Origin: Aldrovandia affinis
Taxonomy: Eukaryota; Chordata; Actinopteri; Notacanthiformes; Halosauridae
DNA: 64,000 nucleotides
Assembly (NCBI GenBank): GCA_029706075.1
Contig: JAINUG010000054.1
Span: 4,333,074-4,397,073 of the forward strand
Direction of reading: 5' to 3'
Below the pieces are notes generated by a model. It was not told where the DNA came from. It saw only the letters and a program-made list of their open reading frames with translations, and did not search any database. How positions within the stretch are numbered: the stretch's first letter is position 1; the number at the start of each line of letters is the position of its first letter. The translations under genes were made by a program, and so were the position numbers. This document shows, piece after piece, positions 58,631-64,000 of the stretch.

Positions 58631-60683
58631 GTAAGTCCCCCCCGTAGAGTAGTGGCCAGCCTGGTCATCACCGGGCGATGCGTGTCGGTTGCCTTAGCAG
58701 GCTTACCAGTTAGCAACGCATTGGCCGGGTCGCCTTGGCCATGTGGATTTCTCACTCACTTTTCATCTTAATTTCTTAATGGAAGATCGCCTTCTACTAT
58801 AGGTGTCAGTCATTGAGCATTCTCTCCTGGTCACCATGTGGAGTGAGGTCCTGCATGTCGCTTCTCTTGGCAGGCCTTCCCATTCCTGATAGATGAACTC
58901 GGTGTGGAGGCACTGGGTCCCCATAGTTATTTGGCCCCCGTTAGGTTTTCACTCCTTGGGTCTTCCTTGCGAAAGTAACTGCTTGTTTAGGAGGAAGCTG
59001 ACATCACCTTCTACTGTAGACGTCAAGGATTGGCTGCCGTTTCTGGTAACTAGTGTGACTCTGTCTGGGAACAGACTTGACCACCACTGGGCAAAGGCCC
59101 TGCGGATTTGGACTCGTACTCTGACTCGTACTTTCTAGTGTCAACTCCCTGACTGGAAAGAATGCCCGAACCTCTCCTTCTCTTGCTTTAGAGCAGCTGT
59201 TGTTTTTGTGTCGCCTGCTGTCTCTCCTCCACGTGTCAACAAGGACCCGCGAACGTCCTCTTGACTCCGCCAGGATGTTCAATTCCAACCCCTTTTTCAT
59301 GAAGTAATTAGATTCGGCGAGCGAATGTGCCAACATGCGCCTCGCGGTGTAACGCAACCTTCAATTAAGAAAGAGAAACCTGAAGCTCCCCTGCTCCCCA
59401 GCGGCTCGGGCACAAAAGCCGCTGCGCCGCTACGAGTGCACGCCTTCCGGCACATTCGCTGGTCTTAGTCAGGTCTTTTTAAATTTGTTTAATTACATTT
59501 TATAAATATTTCAGGGGGGGGGGAGAGCGGTCGCTCCGCTCTGAAAGGAAAGCGATGCCTTGGCTTTAATGTATTACGCAGCATTTCCAAACGCTCCCCA
59601 CGAGTTACTGCCATCGGGCGCACTGGAATATCACCGTCGGTCGGTTAGTTAGGCGACGTGCTTTCGGATCAAACCATCGGAGGAGGGGGTGAATCATTAG
59701 AGGTGGTGGTGGGGAGGGGGGATTGACTGGTACATGGTGCCTGCTCCTAATAAAGGGAAGGGTTAGCAGTAGGGTGCATGGGAGGGTGGGGCCACCGTAC
59801 TTTTGGTTCCAATCAGCAGTTGGGATTGACCGACTGACTGACAGACGCACGCGGTCCCAGCCTCTATCAAATGGAAGGGTTAATGGGCCAGGGCGCGGGA
59901 GCTCGTTTGCCTCAGAGACGTCCGTCGCTCAGGACCAGGACGTGAAGCGTGGCTGCAGGGCCCTGGCCCTCGTCAGCGGGGGGCCCTTCGGGCTTCAGTG
60001 GGGTTCTGCTCGATACGCCTCGGGGGTCAGCAACAGGACCACGTAATGGAGGAAACCGCTTTGAATTTGACACGCACTCCATTGCACTAAAAAGGTTCGT
60101 TTCCCCCACTCTTCCATGCGAGGCCTTCAAATTGAAATCGCTCCCTCGCCGATACAATTGTTTCTCGGCCAAACAAGCGGCGGAGTGCAAGAATTTCTAA
60201 AATCCTTGCGGAAATTAGACTTTGCCATTGCGGCCTGCTTCTAGTGTCCGCTCCCCTGAACGCTAAGGTCTTTTGCCTTCGTTCAGACTGTGCTGAGAGA
60301 GTGCACGTTAGCAGATGTTTGAGCAGAACCGCTCTCTGCTGTGTGAGTATGGCGTGCTGGTGAGAGACCGATGAGGGGGAGAGCGAGGCCCCTGTCTTTG
60401 ACCTTCCCGGTACTAGATTCTGCTCCCGTCATTCTGACTGGGACTTTTACAGCTTTGAAACCGTCATGGTCTGGGGGTAAATAAATCACATTTGCTGAAC
60501 GTTGTTGGGCGTTTTAATGTGACATATTCTTTTGTGCCGTACAGAAGTGACTCGCTTGCTCGCGAACAAATAGCGAAGCGTTTTGGTTTCATATTTAAGC
60601 GAATTATTTTGAAACACAAGTTCAGTAATGGTGGCTTCTATTTCATAGCTTGCAAACTTGTTAGAGTCAGAGTAGAGTGGAGT

Positions 60684-60910
60684 CATTACATTACGTTACA
60701 GGCATTTAGCAGACGCTCTTATCCAGAGCGACTTACAGTTTACATTTCTTTACAATTTATTTTATACATTTATACAGCTGGATATTAACTGAAGCAATTC
60801 AGGTTAAGTACCTTGCTCAAGGGTACAACGGCAGTGTCCCACCCGGGGATTGAACCCGCAACCTTAACGTTACAAGCCCAGTTCCCTAACCATTATACCA
60901 CATTGCCGCC
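60684..60910 (-). mobile_element. tRNA-derived SINE, family A, near full length
   Basis: Plus-strand order: CATTACATTACGTTACAGGC (terminal repeats), GACGCTCTTATCCAGAGCGA (intact stem-loop), ATTTATACAGCTGGATAT, GGTTAAGTACCTTGCTCAAG, GGGGATTGAACC (B box), CATTGCCGCC (5' end). AGTAGAGT occurs near both flanks, but that motif is locally repeated, so the target duplication is uncertain. Confidence 0.92.
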
Positions 60911-62800
60911 TAACATGGTACAGTAGAGTCTGAGTAGAGTAGAGTCGAGTCAAGATGTGCAGAGCAGAGAACTCTGATTGGTTGGAGAGATATTAAATGA
61001 GTTGGAGAGATCCCACAGGCCTAACCTCTTTACAATCTCTGTTGGTTGGAAATTGTTAAAAATATGGTTGATGGTTGTAATCATTTTATACATCGGACAG
61101 CCTTGATCTGTACAGTCTATACAATCTAAGTCACCTGATTTAACTGAATCACTAGTCATGGTCTACAATCAAGACCTTTAGTGTTTTAGTGCTGCGGTAC
61201 AACAAAAGCCTGCACCCACACCGGCCCTTCTTGGATAAGAGTGGACACCCATCGTGTAGATTGTGCCAGTAGTTGCGAATCTGGAGAAAAAATATGAAAG
61301 TGGCAATGGTTGTATTCTGTAGTCAGCGCTTGAAAATCACAGTGTTAATTCTGAGAGCAGAGGGGATCGATGTATCCGGTGTGGGGGCGGGGGTTATCTA
61401 ATCATTCCGTGACTGTCCAGCCATGAAATTGGTGTTTGGCTGTGAAATGGAGCCAGTGCCATTTTGTGAGTTGAGGCTTTTACAGCAGAAGGCCTTTGAA
61501 TCAGGAAGGGGACATCTAGTGATGGCAACAGTAATGACCATAACAATAGCAACGGGCCTACCAGGGGGGATTATGGGATTGCTTGCTTTGATAGGCAAAA
61601 AAGGATATGGGTGTGGGGAGTTAACTAGGGGAACCGCTGTTAATTTGCTTCTTTGAGAGTGGAGTCTTGCTTGAATTTCAAAAGATAGGCTTTCGTAAAG
61701 TTTTTGTAAAGGTGCGTGAGAAGACATTACGCGAAAAACGAGGCATTGTAAATTGAGGTTTTATTTTCGTCACATTACTTTTGGGAATGATTTATTTTTT
61801 TCCTTTCCGTGGGGGCGATCCCAGTGTTTTCAGCACGCATTCGAAACCCTTTTAACAGTCGAGCGTCTTTGACATTTCGCGGAGCGGGCTAACGTCGCGC
61901 TTAATTCTTTTGACCGCTGTTGGAAGGCTACTTTCTGTTGGAAGGAGCCACGAATGAAATGGGTTGCAGTCGTACATTGAATCGCAAGATTGGGTCACTT
62001 TCCTGATGTGTGCGCTGCTTTAATCGAATCGATGTTCAGACAATGGCTTTTAAAAAATAAAAAATAAATAAAAAGAATTTTTTTTAACCAGAATTGGGTT
62101 ATTGCGAGTGTGCTGTGGGGGCACAGCCGTTGCTTGTGGGAGTCGGAATGATTCAGAAAGTCATTCCTTTCAGGGTTATTGCTCAGACTGCTCGCACTCT
62201 GTGGGACGCTCCCGTATTAGCCGATGGCCTGTCGTGGCGCCTCGGTAAACCTCAATTCCATCTTGGCCAAGCTCAAAAAATAAATAAAAATAATAATACG
62301 ACAACCTGTGATTATGTTGTGAAGACTCCCTTCAAAATGTAGCAAGAGAGCCAGAGATTGAGTGTAGTCTCTTCCTCACCCCCCTCCCCTCCTTTCCCAC
62401 CCCAGCTTTTGGAATGGCCATTTTGGATCATAGCAAGGAACCCGTCAGCATGGCATTGTGAAACTTGTCAGTCCCAGTTTTCCCTCTGGCTAATCAGTGG
62501 TGGCGGTGTTCTCCTGCGCTCCCGTGTTAGCGGGTCTGTCCCAGAGAACTTCACTTCATGGTTTCAATGGTTTTAAGAGCACTCCCGGAAAGTTGTTATT
62601 AATTGCTGCGCTATTCATAGAATTGTAATTGATATGAGAAGTTGTTATGTTCAGGTCTCATTTAATACTGAGGCCTAGATTCTGATGGTTTTCTTTTACT
62701 TAGAATGAGTGTTGGAATTTAATTGATGACAACCAGGCATGGAAATTGGATAATTGGATTAACAGCAAATAAATCCTAAGAATATGAAATGTCTTTTTTT

Positions 62801-63120
62801 TGGGGGATTTTCTCCCAATTTGGTACCCAATTACACCCGCTATTTTCAAGTCAATCCCCCCCTTGTAATGTGAGTCTGCTGCTGCTGCTGTAGCCCTGTG
62901 ACCAGTAGTAACGAGGGCAAAGTGACGCCACCCGCCATGCTGTAGACCACAACCCGGTACTACAGAACCACTCCTGTGCGCAGCGAATGCCCTGTCGGCT
63001 TCCATCCCCCCTCCCTGGGGCGGACAGCCAATTGCTGCCCTCGGCGGCACTCCCGGCCAGAGATGACTCTGGCGCAGCAGGTGGAATCGAACCCCAGCCG
63101 CCGTGGCCCAACCTGAAGTC
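62801..63120 (-). mobile_element. SINE family B, near full length
   Basis: Read on the minus strand: GGCTGGGGTTCGATTCCACC (B box), CAATTGGCTGTCCGCCCCAG, GTTCTGTAGTACCGGGTTG, GGGATTGACTTGAAAATAGC, then the tail GGTACCAAATTGGGAGAAAA. It contains a short (CTG)n. It abuts the LINE fragment at 63121. Confidence 0.85.
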
Positions 63121-63515
63121 AGAACAGCTGACACCCTGGCCACCTTCAAGCGACGACTGAAGACTCACCTCTTCAGGGTGGACCTCTCCCTGTAGTCCGG
63201 TTTTGTAAACTTAGGGATACAGCTGTTTAGTATTGCACTCTTGTCTACTTGTTTATGTATTTTATTAGGTTTAGACATTATTTCGCCGATATTTTCCGCT
63301 CTGTTTGTTTTATCGCTGCCTTTGAATTGTGGCTACAGATTTACCTACAGGGTCCGAGCTTAACTATGTGGTTGCTCCTAGCACCTGGAACTGTACTTCC
63401 CGCTAGGGTGGCTTTCAGCTAAACTGTTCTTGACTACGGTTAACACTTTGTTGTACGTCGCTCTGGATAAGAGCGTCTGCCAAATGCCTGTAATGTAATG
63501 TAATGTAATGTAATG
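63121..63515 (+). mobile_element. LINE 3' end with intact UnaL2-type tail
   Basis: CACCTTCAAGCGACGACTGA with GACTCACCTCTTCAGG encodes a TFKRRLKTHLFR-type stretch followed by a stop, which I take as the C-terminal end of an L2-clade ORF. About 260 bp of untranslated sequence follows, then GTCGCTCTGGATAAGAGCGT with CTGCCAAATGCC and five TAATG/TGTAA units (63490-63515). The tail hairpin with GGATA loop is intact and matches the SINE families A and C tails, which it presumably helped mobilise. Confidence 0.7.
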
Positions 63516-63956
63516 CATTATTTAAGAAGTATTAAGCGCTATTTTTAAACTGTTATATTTATGATGTACTGGAGCCATTTCTGATAAATGCATTAAGCCG
63601 AGTTGTGAACCAATTCAAAGCACGTTCATCATGGAATGTTTATCATGGAAGTAAATTGATGAATCAAAAGTCTTAGCACCATGTTTGAGATTCATCGTCG
63701 TTAGTCATTGGCATGATATATTTCCGGCCAGATGCTCACTTCATGTCTTTGACGTTGCAGTACCCGCGGTACTGTGAATCAAGTTGTGCAGGCTATCATC
63801 CTGATAGATTGATCGTGCTCTTTTGGGCAGGTTGCAGGACTTTTTATTCTGTGGCTTTGAGACAGTATTATGAAACAAGATTCCACACAGAACTCTTCTA
63901 CCAAACAGATTCTCAGTTAATTTTGGCATAAAAAAAAAAAAAGTATATATATGTAT

Positions 63957-64000
63957 GTGGTTCTCTGTGGCTCAGTTGGTAGAGCAAAAGCGTCTGCTAA
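63957..64000 (+). mobile_element. SINE family C with large internal deletion (runs off the edge)
   Basis: TGTGGTTCTCTGTGGCTCAG and TTGGTAGAGC match the head of the copy at 25051-25196, but the sequence then jumps directly to AAAAGCGTCTGCTAA of the tail. About 100 bp, including the B box and half of the tail hairpin, is missing. Confidence 0.75.

Larger units (their letters stand above)
58631..64000 (+). other. presumed intron after the 58.5-kb exon
   Basis: No further exon is recognised on either strand to the right edge. Apart from the listed SINE and LINE copies it appears single-copy. At 58789-58830 and 59006-59050 two stretches beginning CCTTCTACT(A/G)TAG are about 70 percent alike, an old local duplication. 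Confidence 0.4.

Overview
The window looks like teleost fish nuclear DNA, mostly noncoding and repeat-rich. Evidence: one exon of a vertebrate WNK kinase with a consensus splice donor, long CA/TG microsatellites, Tc1-like transposons, hAT-type MITEs, and several tRNA-derived SINE families. One SINE family and three LINE-like fragments carry the stem-loop tail with a GGATA loop and TGTAA-type repeats, as described for the eel UnaL2 LINE. That tail and the SINE set suggest a basal teleost such as an elopomorph, but this is inference and I do not place the species.

Layout. 1-9305 is intron sequence of a minus-strand WNK gene. 9306-9941 is its first coding exon, identified as wnk4: start Met, Ser/Arg-rich N-terminus and the first strands of the kinase domain with the 'no lysine' cysteine. 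The promoter should lie just above 9942. About 10.1-26.7 kb is intergenic, with repeats, two consensus RFX X-boxes and a hairpin. 26.69-27.13 kb is a CpG-rich block that looks like a promoter plus untranslated first exon, most likely of a plus-strand gene whose identity I cannot give. From 27.1 kb to the right end I see only intron-like DNA, apart from one strong 138-bp exon candidate at 58493-58630, in frame and bounded by a polypyrimidine tract/CAG and GTAAGT. Several CpG-rich blocks (about 46.5-47.5, 50.4-50.7, 53.0-54.0 and 57.0-58.6 kb) may hold alternative promoters or enhancers; the best is 53871-53985.

Mobile DNA makes up most of the readable structure. There is a complete solo LTR with a 5-bp target duplication (6860-7534), and a complete hAT MITE with an exact 8-bp duplication (7872-8059). 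Three Tc1 derivatives share one internal deletion. About a dozen and a half SINE copies fall into at least three families, one with an exact 9-bp duplication (41396-41761). There is also a foldback repeat cluster and three LINE 3' ends. I found no tRNA or rRNA gene, no CRISPR array and no multi-gene system. The main biology is a WNK4 first exon in a repeat-dense neighbourhood beside the presumed 5' part of an unidentified large-intron gene.
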